Assembly (NCBI RefSeq): GCF_026627925.1
Contig: NZ_JAPNLE010000009.1
Span: 2,108,001-2,172,000 of the forward strand
DNA: 64,000 nt
DNA from: Cupriavidus sp. D39
Lineage (GTDB): Bacteria > Pseudomonadota > Gammaproteobacteria > Burkholderiales > Burkholderiaceae
Direction: 5' to 3'
Within the stretch, counting starts at the first letter, position 1. The number at the start of each line of letters is the position of its first letter. Below the pieces are notes generated by a model, which had not been told where the DNA came from, did not search any database, and was given only the letters and a program-made list of their open reading frames with translations. A program made the position numbers and the translations under genes. Positions 55,968 through 64,000 of the stretch are shown here, in pieces.

Positions 55968-58778
55968 TTAGTGGGCCTCCTCCCAGTTGCTGCCGGTGCC
56001 GACTTCGGCCACCAGCGGCACGCGCAGTTCGGCCACATTGCACATCAGTTCCGGCAGCTTGACCTTGACCAGCTCCAGCTCGGCCTGCGGCACTTCAAGC
56101 ACCAGTTCATCATGCACCTGCATGACTTGGCGCGTGCCCAGGCCATCGCGTTCCAGCCAGCCCTGCACGGCGATCATGGACAGCTTGATCAGGTCGGCGG
56201 CGGTGCCCTGCATCGGCGCGTTGATGGCGGCACGCTCGGCGCCCTGGCGGCGCGGGCCGTTGCCGCCGTTGATGTCGGGCAGCCACAGGCGGCGGCCAAA
56301 CACGGTCTCGACGAAGCCCTGCTCGCGCGCGGTCTGCCGCGTTTCTTCCATGTACCTCGCCACGCCGGGGTAGCGCATGAAATAGCGATCGATGTAGTGC
56401 TTGGCGGCCTCGCGCTCGATACCGAGGTTGCCGGCCAGGCCAAAGGCGCTCATGCCGTAGATCAGGCCGAAATTGATGACCTTGGCGTAGCGGCGCTGCT
56501 CGCTGCTGACCGCATCCGGCGCCACGCCGAAGATCTCCGCCGCAGTGGCGCGGTGCACGTCCTCGCCCTCGGCGAACGAGCGCATCAGGTTCTCGTCGCC
56601 GGAGATATGGGCCATGATGCGCAGCTCGATCTGCGAGTAATCGGCCGACACGATCACGTTGCCCGGTGCGGCGATAAAGGCCTCGCGGATACGGCGGCCT
56701 TCTTCGGTGCGCACGGGGATGTTCTGCAGGTTGGGCTCGGTCGAAGCCAGCCGGCCGGTCACCGCGGTGGTTTGCCCATAGCTCGTATGCACGCGTCCGG
56801 TGGCCGGGTTGACCATCTTCGGCAGCTTGTCGGTATAGGTGGACTTGAGCTTGGCCAGGCCGCGGTAGTCCAGCAGCAGCTTGGGCAGCGGGTAATCCTC
56901 CGCCAGCTTCTGCAGCACCTCTTCGTCGGTGGACGGCGCGCCGCTGGCGGTCTTCTTGACCACCGGCAGCTTCATCTGGCCGAACAGGATCTCGCCGATC
57001 TGCTTGGGCGAGCCCAGGTTGAAGGGCTGGCCCGCGGCCTCATAGGCGGCCTGTTCCAGCTCCAGCATGCGCTGGCCAAGCTGCGCGCTCTGCGCGCCCA
57101 GGCGCGCGGCGTCGATCAGCACGCCATTGCGCTCGATCTTCTGCAGCACCACCGAGACCGGCATCTCGATCTGCTCGTAGACGTAGTGCACGCCCCGCAA
57201 GGCCTCGACCTGCGGGTACATATTGCGGTGCAGGCGCAGCGTGACGTCGGCGTCCTCGGCGGCGTACTCGGTGGCGCGCGCGATGTCGATCTGGTCGAAG
57301 CCGATCTGGCTCGCGCCCTTGCCGCACACTTCCTCGTAGCTGATGGTCTTGAGGCCGAGCAGGCGCTCGGCCAGGCTGTCCATGCCATGGTTGCGGTGGG
57401 ACGCCAGCACGTAGCTCTGCAGCATGGTGTCGTGCACGATGCCGCGCAGGTTCACGCCATGATTGGCAAAGACATGGGCGTCGTACTTCAGGTTCTGACC
57501 GACCTTGCCGCGCAACGGGTCTTCCAGCCAGGCGCGCATGCGCGCCAGCACGGCCTCGCGCGTGAGCTGGCCATTGGCTTCCAGCCCCACCACATCCGGG
57601 CCGCGATGCGCCACCGGGATATAGCAAGCCTCTCCCGGCTCGATGGACAGCGAGATGCCGACCAGCTGCGCCTGCAGCGGGTCCAGCGAGGTGGTCTCGG
57701 TATCGATGGACACCAGCGGCGCGGTTTCGATGCGACGCATCCAGGCCTCCAGCGCCGCCTCGGTCGCCACGGTCTCGTAGCGGATCTGGGCCGGGGCCGG
57801 GGCGCTGTCGAACAGGCCGCCCTGGGCCGGGCCCGGATCGGCCGCACCCGCGCCGGCCGCGGCAGGCGCAGCAGCGCTGGCGCGCGCCTGGGCGCGCGGG
57901 TTGGGCAGGCTTTCGCCGGTGGCCTCGCGCAGCCAGGTCTTGAAGCCATAGCGCGCGAAGAAGTCGATCAGCTTGTCCTTGTCCTCGCTCCCACCCTTGA
58001 GCTGGTGGAAGTCGGCCAGCGAGCTCGTCAGGTCGCAATCGGTCTTGACCGTCACCAGCTCGCGCGCCTTGGGCAGCCACTCCAGCGTATTGCGCAGGTT
58101 CTCGCCCACCACGCCCTTGATGCCGGGAGCGCTGGCCATGACATCGTCGAGCGTGCCGTACTCGGCCAGCCATTTGACCGCGGTCTTCGGGCCCACCTTG
58201 GGCACGCCGGGCACGTTGTCCACGGCGTCGCCGATCAGCGAGAGATAGTCGACGATGCGATCCGGTGGCACGCCAAACTTGGCGACCACGCCGGGCGGGT
58301 CGAGGACTTCGCCGCTCATGGTGTTGACCAGCGTGACATGGTCGTCGACCAGTTGCGCCAGGTCCTTGTCGCCGGTGGAGACCACCGTGCGCATGCCTTC
58401 GGTGGTGGCCTGGCGCGCAAGCGTGCCGATCACGTCGTCCGCCTCCACGCCTTCCACCACCACGATGGGCCAGCCCAGCGCGCGCACGGCTTCGTGGATC
58501 GGCTCGATCTGCTTGGCCAGGTCCTCGGGCATAGACGGGCGATGCTCCTTGTAGGCCGGATAGAGGTCGTCGCGGAAGGTCTTACCCTTGGCGTCGAACA
58601 CGCAAGCGCTATACTCTGCCGGGAAATCGCTGCGCAGCTTGCGCAGCATATTGATCATGCCGTAGATTGCCCCTGTGGGCAGGCCCTCACCGTTCCTCAG
58701 GTCCGGCAGAGCGTGATACGCACGATACAGATAGCTCGATCCATCGACGAGCAAGAGTGTTTTTGGACTATCCGACAT
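55968..58778 (-). CDS. polA: DNA polymerase I
   Basis: PolA fills repair and Okazaki gaps. The 936-residue protein has an N-terminal 5'-3' exonuclease (LLLVDGSSYLYRAYHAL, VEADDVIGTLARQA, STGDKDLAQLV), a proofreading domain that keeps its acidic motif (SIDTETTSLDP), and a family A polymerase domain. The latter shows motif A VSADYSQIELRIMAH, motif B RYAKVINFGLIYGMSAFG and motif C QVHDELVLEV. Length and order are as in E. coli. The start codon is only 4 bases from that of a divergent LOG-family gene. Confidence 0.97.
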   Translation of the reverse strand: MSDSPKTLLLVDGSSYLYRAYHALPDLRNGEGLPTGAIYGMINMLRKLRSDFPAEYSACVFDAKGKTFRDDLYPAYKEHRPSMPEDLAKQIEPIHEAVRALGWPIVVVEGVEADDVIGTLARQATTEGMRTVVSTGDKDLAQLVDDHVTLVNTMSGEVLDPPGVVAKFGVPPDRIVDYLSLIGDAVDNVPGVPKVGPKTAVKWLAEYGTLDDVMASAPGIKGVVGENLRNTLEWLPKARELVTVKTDCDLTSSLADFHQLKGGSEDKDKLIDFFARYGFKTWLREATGESLPNPRAQARASAAAPAAAGAGAADPGPAQGGLFDSAPAPAQIRYETVATEAALEAWMRRIETAPLVSIDTETTSLDPLQAQLVGISLSIEPGEACYIPVAHRGPDVVGLEANGQLTREAVLARMRAWLEDPLRGKVGQNLKYDAHVFANHGVNLRGIVHDTMLQSYVLASHRNHGMDSLAERLLGLKTISYEEVCGKGASQIGFDQIDIARATEYAAEDADVTLRLHRNMYPQVEALRGVHYVYEQIEMPVSVVLQKIERNGVLIDAARLGAQSAQLGQRMLELEQAAYEAAGQPFNLGSPKQIGEILFGQMKLPVVKKTASGAPSTDEEVLQKLAEDYPLPKLLLDYRGLAKLKSTYTDKLPKMVNPATGRVHTSYGQTTAVTGRLASTEPNLQNIPVRTEEGRRIREAFIAAPGNVIVSADYSQIELRIMAHISGDENLMRSFAEGEDVHRATAAEIFGVAPDAVSSEQRRYAKVINFGLIYGMSAFGLAGNLGIEREAAKHYIDRYFMRYPGVARYMEETRQTAREQGFVETVFGRRLWLPDINGGNGPRRQGAERAAINAPMQGTAADLIKLSMIAVQGWLERDGLGTRQVMQVHDELVLEVPQAELELVKVKLPELMCNVAELRVPLVAEVGTGSNWEEAH

Positions 58779-58782
58779 TCAC

Positions 58783-59719
58783 ATGGACTCAAAATTGACT
58801 GGTGCCGCCGCAGGCGGTGCGAACGCCGCCCCCCTTCCGACGCAGCCGGCGCCGATAACCCGGCGGCGGCCCTCAAGCAGGCCGCGCAAGGCAGTATTAC
58901 CACCGCGGCCGATATGGACGTGAACGTGACGGTCAGCGCCGCTGCCGATGGCCCGGGAGATACTTCCCCCGCCGCCGGCATCCGCGCCAACCCACGCAAG
59001 ATGATTCCCAGCCTGCGTGCGCTGGCCGACGAAGACCGCGCGACTGCAAAAAAGCGCGCGCTTCGTGGCAAATGTTCACGATTATGGCAGAGTTCATCGA
59101 GGCGACCGAGTACCTTTCCGAGATCCGCCCGGCGGTCTCGATCTACGGCAGCGCGCGCTTGCGCGAGGATTCGCCTTACTACCAGCGCACCATCGAGATC
59201 GCCCGCCTGTTCTCCGACGCGGGCTTCGCGGTGATCTCGGGCGGCGGCCCGGGCATCATGGAGGCGGCCAACAAGGGCGCCCACGCGGGCAAGTCTGCCA
59301 GCGTCGGCCTGAACATCGAGCTCCCGCACGAGCAGCAAGGCAATCCCTACCAGGACATCGCCATGCGCTTTCGCCACTTCTTCACGCGCAAGGTCACCTT
59401 CGTCAAGAATTCGGACGCCTTTATCGTGATGCCGGGCGGTTTCGGCACGCTGGATGAACTGGCCGAGGTGCTGACGCTGGTGCAGACCGGCAAGTCGCGC
59501 GCCGTCCCGGTGGTGCTGTTCGGCAGCCGCTTCTGGAAGGGCCTGCTCGACTGGTTCCGCTTCACGCTGTTGCCGATGGGCCTGATCGCCGAGCACGACC
59601 TCGACCTGATGAAGATCGTGGATGAGCCGCATGAAGTGCTCGAAGCGGTATATGAGTACTACGAGCAGCGTGGCGGCGACAACCCGATGCCGCCCAAGGA
59701 AGAGATGTTCTACCTCTGA
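58783..59719 (+). CDS. LOG-family Rossmann protein, TIGR00730 type (frameshifted twice here)
   Basis: The C-terminal part is a typical LOG/TIGR00730 domain (ISGGGPGIMEAANKGA and MPGGFGTLDELAEVL), the lysine-decarboxylase-like fold of cytokinin-activating nucleotide 5'-monophosphate phosphoribohydrolases. The upstream sequence has a frame MDSKLTGAAAGG from 58783, then ADNPAAALKQAAQGS and MIPSLRALADEDRATAKK, which must be joined by one base near 58829-58834 and another near 59054 (giving AKKARASWQMFTIMAEF). If the breaks are real, the plain domain starts at ATG 59072. The restored length is about 312 residues, long for the family. The role is not known in this organism. Confidence 0.8.
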
Positions 59720-59921
59720 CCCGGGTCGGCCATGCGGCTTCCTTCCGGGCCCGCCGCCCGTCCCGCAAAGGTGCCCGCCGGGTCACCGCGAGGGGCCCGG
59801 TGCGGGCAGGAATTGCTAGAATGGAACCCTGACACACTGCGAAAGCCTGGCGTCGCCGGGCTGCAGCGCCATTTGTGGCGCAGCATGCCCCTGGCCTGCT
59901 GCACTGCACAGGAGCCTTCGA

Positions 59922-60345
59922 TGACCTCCCCTCACTCCTGGCCACCGCACGCGCGGCGGCGCCGGAGCCGTTCCGGGCCGCCGCCCGCGCGCTCGGTTTT
60001 GCAACCTTGCTGGCGCTTTGCGCCCCCGCCGCGGTAATGGCGCAGCCGAGCACCGAACAGGCAGGCGGCGCCCTGACCCAGCAAGAGCTGAACCAGATCA
60101 ACGACCGGCCGATCACCACGCCCGCCAAGACCCAGCTGAACCAGCCGCGCGAACCGAGCTTCCAGCTCAATGAGCGGGATGGCACCCAGGTCCGGGAATA
60201 CAAGAACAAGGGCCAGGCCACCGATATTGAGGTCAAGTCCGGCATGGGCACCAAGTACCAGATGAGCAAGCCGGAAGACAGCTCGCCGAAGATCCGGGAC
60301 CACGACACAAACCGCGTGCCGTCGGTCAAAGTGTTGCAATTCTGA
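59922..60345 (+). CDS. DUF2782-like exported protein (probable frameshift)
   Basis: The mature part (AQPSTEQAGG...DGTQVREYKNKGQATDIEVKSG, then GTKYQMSKPED) matches DUF2782 by pattern. The ATG at 59922 has AGGAG 8 bases upstream, but its frame diverges from the exported part. One extra base near 59935-59941 would give MTSPHS then ATARAAAPEPFRAAARALGFATLLALCAPAAVMAQ, a good signal peptide. Without repair the frame opens at GTG 59875. It lies upstream of thrB on the same strand. Confidence 0.65.
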
Positions 60346-60543
60346 GTGCCGGCAATCCGGGGCTTGACGTCCCGGGTCCGGCGTCCCGATTTTCGCTTTC
60401 TGTTTTCTGCTTGCTGTTTCCTGATTTCCCACGACCCCGCCAGAAGATCACGGCGGGGCCGCGCCGGCGCTTCCGGCATCCATGCCGCGAAAGCCAAGCT
60501 CTGCTTGCGCCCGCCGCCATCCGTTTCGATTCACACAAAGAGT

Positions 60544-61526
60544 ATGGCCGTATTCACCACGGTCTCGCCGGACGAGATCGCCAGTTGGCTCCTTGATTAC
60601 AACCTGGGCGAAATGCGCGACTTGCGCGGCATTGCCTCGGGCATCGAGAACAGTAACTTCTTCCTGACCATGGAGCAGGACGGCGTCACGCGCGAATACG
60701 TGCTGACCATCTTCGAGCGCCTGACGTTCGAGCAGCTGCCGTATTACCTGCACCTGATGGCCCACCTGGCCGCGCACGACATCTGCGTGCCAGCGCCTGT
60801 CCCGGGCCGCGACGGCGAGATCCTGCGTGCCCTCAAGGGCAAGCCGGCGACCATCGTCACGCGGCTGCCGGGCGGCTCGCAGCTGGCGCCAGGCGTGGGG
60901 CATTGCGCGCAAGTGGGCGACATGCTCGCCCGCATGCACCTTGCCGGCCAGAGCTATCCGCGCCAGCAGCCGAACCTGCGCAGCCTGCCGTGGTGGCAGC
61001 AGACGGAAGGCGAGATCCTGCCGTTCCTGGATGCCGGCCAGCAAGCGTTGCTGCGCGAGGAACTGGCCCACCAGACCGCGTTCTTCGGCGGCGCGGGTTA
61101 CGCGGCGCTGCCCGGCGGCCCTTGCCATTGCGACCTGTTCCGCGACAACGCGCTGTTCGAGGATGGCCCGGCCGGGCAGGACAAGCTGGGGGCTTCTTCG
61201 ATTTCTACTTCGCCGGCAACGACAAGTGGCTGTTCGACCTGGCCGTCACCGTCAACGACTGGTGCATCGACCTGGCCAGCGGCACGCTCGACGCCGAGCG
61301 CGCCCAGGCCCTGCTGCGGGCTTATCATGCCGTGAGGCCGCTGGGCCCCATCGAGGCGCAACACTGGCGCGACATGCTGCGCGCCGGCGCACTGCGCTTC
61401 TGGATTTCCCGCCTGTGGGACTTCTACCTGCCACGCGAGGCCGACATGCTGCAACCGCATGACCCGACCCACTTTGAACGCATCCTGCGCCGGCGCATCG
61501 AAGCCGCCGCGCTGCCCTGGACCTGA
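60544..61526 (+). CDS. thrB: Homoserine kinase, choline-kinase-like (frameshifted here)
   Basis: ThrB phosphorylates homoserine in threonine synthesis. This is the APH/choline-kinase-fold type: [42 protein letters not shown], the catalytic loop [14 protein letters not shown] and, after a break, [24 protein letters not shown]. The break lies in GGGGG 61188-61192; one extra G restores [13 protein letters not shown]. The restored length is about 327 residues. The gene for a BPSS1780-type membrane protein follows after 5 bases. Confidence 0.9.
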
Positions 61527-61531
61527 CCGTC

Positions 61532-62332
61532 ATGCAATTACTGGAAGTCTCCGCCAAGGAAGGTTATGTCTGGTTCCGCCAGGGTGTCTGGCTGTTCCGC
61601 AAGAACCCGCTCGCCTTCCTGATGCTGTTGTTTGTCTACCTGATCGCCGCGCAACTGGCCGTGTTCGTGCCGTTGATCGGCATCATCGCGCTGCTGGTGG
61701 TCACCCCGGGCCTGTCGGTCGGCATCATGACCGCCTGCCGCGAGGTGATCCTGAACAAGCGCGTGCTGCCCACCGTGTTATTGGCGGGATTCCGCGGCAA
61801 CGGCAAGCAAGCCAGCCGCAACCTACTCGTGCTGGGCGGCATCTATGCCGGCCTGGTCTTCGTGCTGAGCCTGATCGCTGGCAGCCTGGTGGACATCAGC
61901 ACGCTGGTGCCTATCCTGCTCAAGGAAGAAGCACCGTCGGCGGAATCCGTGCGGCAGCTGTACTTCGCGCTGATGATCGGCGCGGCGCTGTACACGCCCA
62001 TCGCCATGCTGTTCTGGTTTGCGCCGTTGCTCACCGCGTGGCACAACGTGCCGCCGGTCAAGGCGCTGTTCTTCAGCTGGACCGCGTGCTGGCGCAACCG
62101 TGGCGCGTTCCTGGCCTATGGCGTGGTGTTCGCGGTCTTGCTGGTGGCGGTACCTTTTTTCCTCGAGGCGCTGTTCGGCGCATTGGGGGCTGAGGCGGTG
62201 CTGTCCTTCCTGGTCACACCGTACTCCCTGCTGATGCTGGCGATCATGTATTGCTCGTTCTACGCCACCTACCGCGGCTGCTTCAATGTGGTTCCGGAAG
62301 AAGCCACCGGCAAGACGGACGTGGCAGCCTGA
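61532..62332 (+). CDS. BPSS1780-family membrane protein
   Basis: The 266-residue protein has six or more membrane helices (LAFLMLLFVYLIAAQLAVFVPLIGIIALLVV, then LVLGGIYAGLVFVLSLIAG, and a C-terminal LMLAIMYCSFYATYRG). It resembles BPSS1780/DUF2189-type proteins, which are regularly found after thrB in Burkholderiaceae. The function is unknown. It follows thrB closely, so it is probably in the same operon. Confidence 0.8.
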   Translation: MQLLEVSAKEGYVWFRQGVWLFRKNPLAFLMLLFVYLIAAQLAVFVPLIGIIALLVVTPGLSVGIMTACREVILNKRVLPTVLLAGFRGNGKQASRNLLVLGGIYAGLVFVLSLIAGSLVDISTLVPILLKEEAPSAESVRQLYFALMIGAALYTPIAMLFWFAPLLTAWHNVPPVKALFFSWTACWRNRGAFLAYGVVFAVLLVAVPFFLEALFGALGAEAVLSFLVTPYSLLMLAIMYCSFYATYRGCFNVVPEEATGKTDVAA

Positions 62333-62374
62333 AGACCTGACGGCTGGCGCCGGCCCGGGCGCAGCCGACCGCCG

Positions 62375-63158
62375 TCACGCGGCCGGCAGGCCGAACAGCC
62401 GGGCCGCGTTGCGGTCCGGCGCCTCGCACAGCGGCCCCAGCCACTCCCACACCTTGCGCTGCATGCCGGCATAGCCGGCCTCGGCCTCGTGGTTGGTCCA
62501 CGGCCAGTCCGATCCCCACAGCAAGCCTTGCTCGCCCAGGCAGTGGTGCCAGCCGGTCACCACGCCTGCCAGGTCCGCCGCCACGCGATACGGCGCGCTC
62601 AGCTTGACGTAGACCTCCTCTGCCCGCGCCAGTGCGCGGCGCAGGCCAGCATCGGCGCGTCTGCCTGCACCCCGGACGCGGGCTTGCCGAAATGATCCAG
62701 CACCAGCGCAATCGGCACTGACGGCAGCCAGGCCTGCAGCTCAAACAGCCGGCCCGGGTCGGTATGCAGCTCCAGGTGCCAGCCCAGCGCGTGGGCCGCC
62801 TCCAGCAACGCAGGCCAGCGCGCGTCGCGCCATGACGCGTCGTTGTGCCGCCCCACCATGTTCCAGCGCAGCCCGCGCACGCCCAAGCCATGCAGCCGCG
62901 CCAGCTCGCCAACGGATGCCTCCGGGCCAACAACGCAAACGCCTCGCAGCGCCGGCGAAGCCGCCAGTGCCGCCTCCAGCTCGCTGTTGTCGCTGCCGAA
63001 AAACTCGGCTGCACCACCACGCCCGCGCGCACGCCATGCGCCCCGGAGATGGCTTGCCACTGCGCCAGGCTGGCGCCGTAGGCGGGCCGGTAGCGCGCTC
63101 CGCCCACGGCGGGGGCATCTGCGGAAAACACATGGAAATGGGTATCGATCTGGAACAT
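62375..63158 (-). CDS. Amidohydrolase, LigI/2-pyrone-4,6-dicarboxylate lactonase-like (frameshifted twice here)
   Basis: The protein starts MFQIDTHFHVFSADAP, with the metal-binding His-X-His, and ends LLWGSDWPWTNHEAEAGY with the metal-binding Asp. Two breaks divide it: near 62999-63003 (one extra T gives VQPSFFGSDNSELEAALA) and near 62637-62640 (one extra base gives ALARAEEVYVKLSAPYR). The restored length is about 261 residues and fits the lactonase branch of amidohydrolases. The substrate is unknown. It is divergent from a GntR gene. Confidence 0.85.
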
Positions 63159-63262
63159 GTTCTGGCCCAAGGAGCGGCGCATGCCGCCATGAATGGTAGC
63201 GCCGGTCCATTCTGTGCCGGCCAGGCGCCCGGCGGTTGACACCAGTGCCCCTCCATTCTATG

Positions 63263-63286
63263 CTCTAGTCCTATAGATGACTAGAG
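63263..63286. promoter_or_regulatory. Inverted repeat, probable GntR operator
   Basis: CTCTAGTC and GACTAGAG form a perfect 8-bp inverted repeat with an 8-base centre. It lies between the divergent amidohydrolase and gntR genes, where an autoregulatory site would be expected. Confidence 0.55.
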
Positions 63287-63330
63287 TCCTCGGCAATGCA
63301 CAGCCGCCGGGGCACGCACGAAGGACACGA

Positions 63331-64000
63331 ATGCCCGACCGTTCCGCCCTGCCCGACCCGACGGGCGCCGGCCTCGACGCCTCGCCAGCCAGCCTGGCGG
63401 CGCCCCGCTGGGCCCGCATCGCGACCGCGCTCAAAGGCCGCATCCTGGCCGGCGAATGGGCCTCCGGCACCGCCATTGCGGCCGAGAGCGCGCTGGCCGA
63501 GCACTACGGCGTGGCGCTGGGCACCATGCGCGCTGCCATCCAGGCACTGGTGGACGAAGGCCTGCTGGAACGCGTGCATGGCCGCGGCACCTTTGTGCGC
63601 GGCGCGCTCACCGGCGCCACCATGGCGCGGTTTTTCCGTTTCGGCGATGCCGGCTCGGAGATCCCCGAGTCGCGCATCGTGTCGCTGCGCACGCTGGCCG
63701 CGCCGGCGGATGTGGCGGTGCAACTGGGGCTGGCGGCGGGCACGCCGGTGCTGCGTGTACTGCGCCAGCGCGGCTGGGAAGGCCAGGTCCGCCTGCTCGA
63801 GACCATCTGGCTGCCGGCGGCGCTGTTCAGCGCGCTGGCCACGCTCAAGCCGGCCGAGTTCGCGCCCCTGCTCTACCCGATGTATGCCGAGCGTTGCGGC
63901 GTCACCGTCGGCCGTGCCGTCGACGACTTGCGCTTCACCCGGCTGGGCGCACGCGAGGCCGCCCAGCTCAGCTTGCCGGAGGGCCATCCCGCGCTGGCGG
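63331..64000 (+). CDS. GntR-family (HutC/UTRA) transcriptional regulator, truncated by the window end
   Basis: The visible 223 residues contain a GntR winged helix (RILAGEWASGTAIAAESALAEHYGVALGTMRAAIQALVDEGLLERVHGRGTFV in part) and the start of a UTRA effector domain (LRVLRQRGWEGQVRLLETIWLPAALF). GAAGGA precedes the ATG at 63331. The gene continues past 64000. It likely controls the divergent amidohydrolase through the repeat at 63263-63286. Confidence 0.9.
   Translation, partial: MPDRSALPDPTGAGLDASPASLAAPRWARIATALKGRILAGEWASGTAIAAESALAEHYGVALGTMRAAIQALVDEGLLERVHGRGTFVRGALTGATMARFFRFGDAGSEIPESRIVSLRTLAAPADVAVQLGLAAGTPVLRVLRQRGWEGQVRLLETIWLPAALFSALATLKPAEFAPLLYPMYAERCGVTVGRAVDDLRFTRLGAREAAQLSLPEGHPALA

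Noticed and set aside
55962..59234. A 1090-codon open frame on the plus strand opposite polA
   Set aside because: It is antisense to a complete and well-conserved polA. High GC content gives long open frames on the other strand, and its composition is not that of a normal protein.

Overview
The window looks like chromosomal core sequence of a high-GC betaproteobacterium of the family Burkholderiaceae, most like Cupriavidus or Ralstonia. The evidence is the GC-rich codon use, the order xseB-ispA-dxs-folE2, the rpsU-yqeY-dnaG-rpoD block with tsaD nearby, the choline-kinase-like ThrB followed by a BPSS1780-type membrane protein, and the many LysR, IclR and Bug-type proteins. Genus assignment is inference.

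Layout. 0.3-2.3 kb: an RhlE-type RNA helicase with a long RGG-like tail. 2.5-5.0 kb: an ergothioneine-type pair (EgtD methyltransferase, EgtB-like sulfoxide synthase), read leftward. 5.2-8.1 kb: a manganese (yybP-ykoY) riboswitch and its TerC gene, followed by a class IIC group II intron inserted between terC and its terminator. 8.2-9.5 kb: thyA-folA. 9.6-20.8 kb: housekeeping genes (pmbA, darP, mog, an auxin-carrier-type permease, orn, M48 protease, rsgA, a DUF2007 protein, a CobD-like protein, pirin with divergent LysR, gluQ). 20.9-26.7 kb: a second RhlE, then a membrane-stress operon (ribbon-helix-helix-like protein, PspA, YqiJ-like OB-fold protein, YqiK flotillin). 26.8-36.0 kb: accessory metabolism and small secreted proteins (Bug receptor, CoA-transferase with divergent IclR, GNAT, aldo/keto reductase, NmrA-like/LysR pair, DUF3455, a short repeat protein). 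36.1-44.5 kb: tRNA-Ile2, the macromolecular-synthesis operon, a flavoprotein and tsaD. 44.5-48.7 kb: folE2 and the isoprenoid genes dxs, ispA and xseB. 49.1-55.8 kb: a Rieske oxygenase, EamA permease, rhodanese, ZIP transporter, exported dienelactone hydrolase and Ndh. 56-62.3 kb: polA, a divergent LOG-family gene, a DUF2782 protein, thrB and a membrane protein. 62.4-64 kb: a lactonase-type amidohydrolase divergent from a GntR regulator that runs off the end.

The most important caveat is sequence quality. At least seventeen clear breaks of reading frame occur, nearly all explained by one missing base and most of those in a G/C run. They hit rpoD, ispA, thrB, folE2 and others that a living cell needs. 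These genes are annotated as full genes with the position of the break, and the breaks are treated as probable consensus errors rather than mutations.

The best candidates for new biology are the riboswitch with a visible mutually exclusive stem, the intron that separates terC from its terminator, the RHH-PspA-YqiJ-YqiK operon with a good promoter, an EgtB-like enzyme with one expected iron ligand replaced by glutamine, a 17-bp perfect hairpin directly before a DUF2007 gene, and a tiny exported protein built on a repeated TNKDGYVPD motif.
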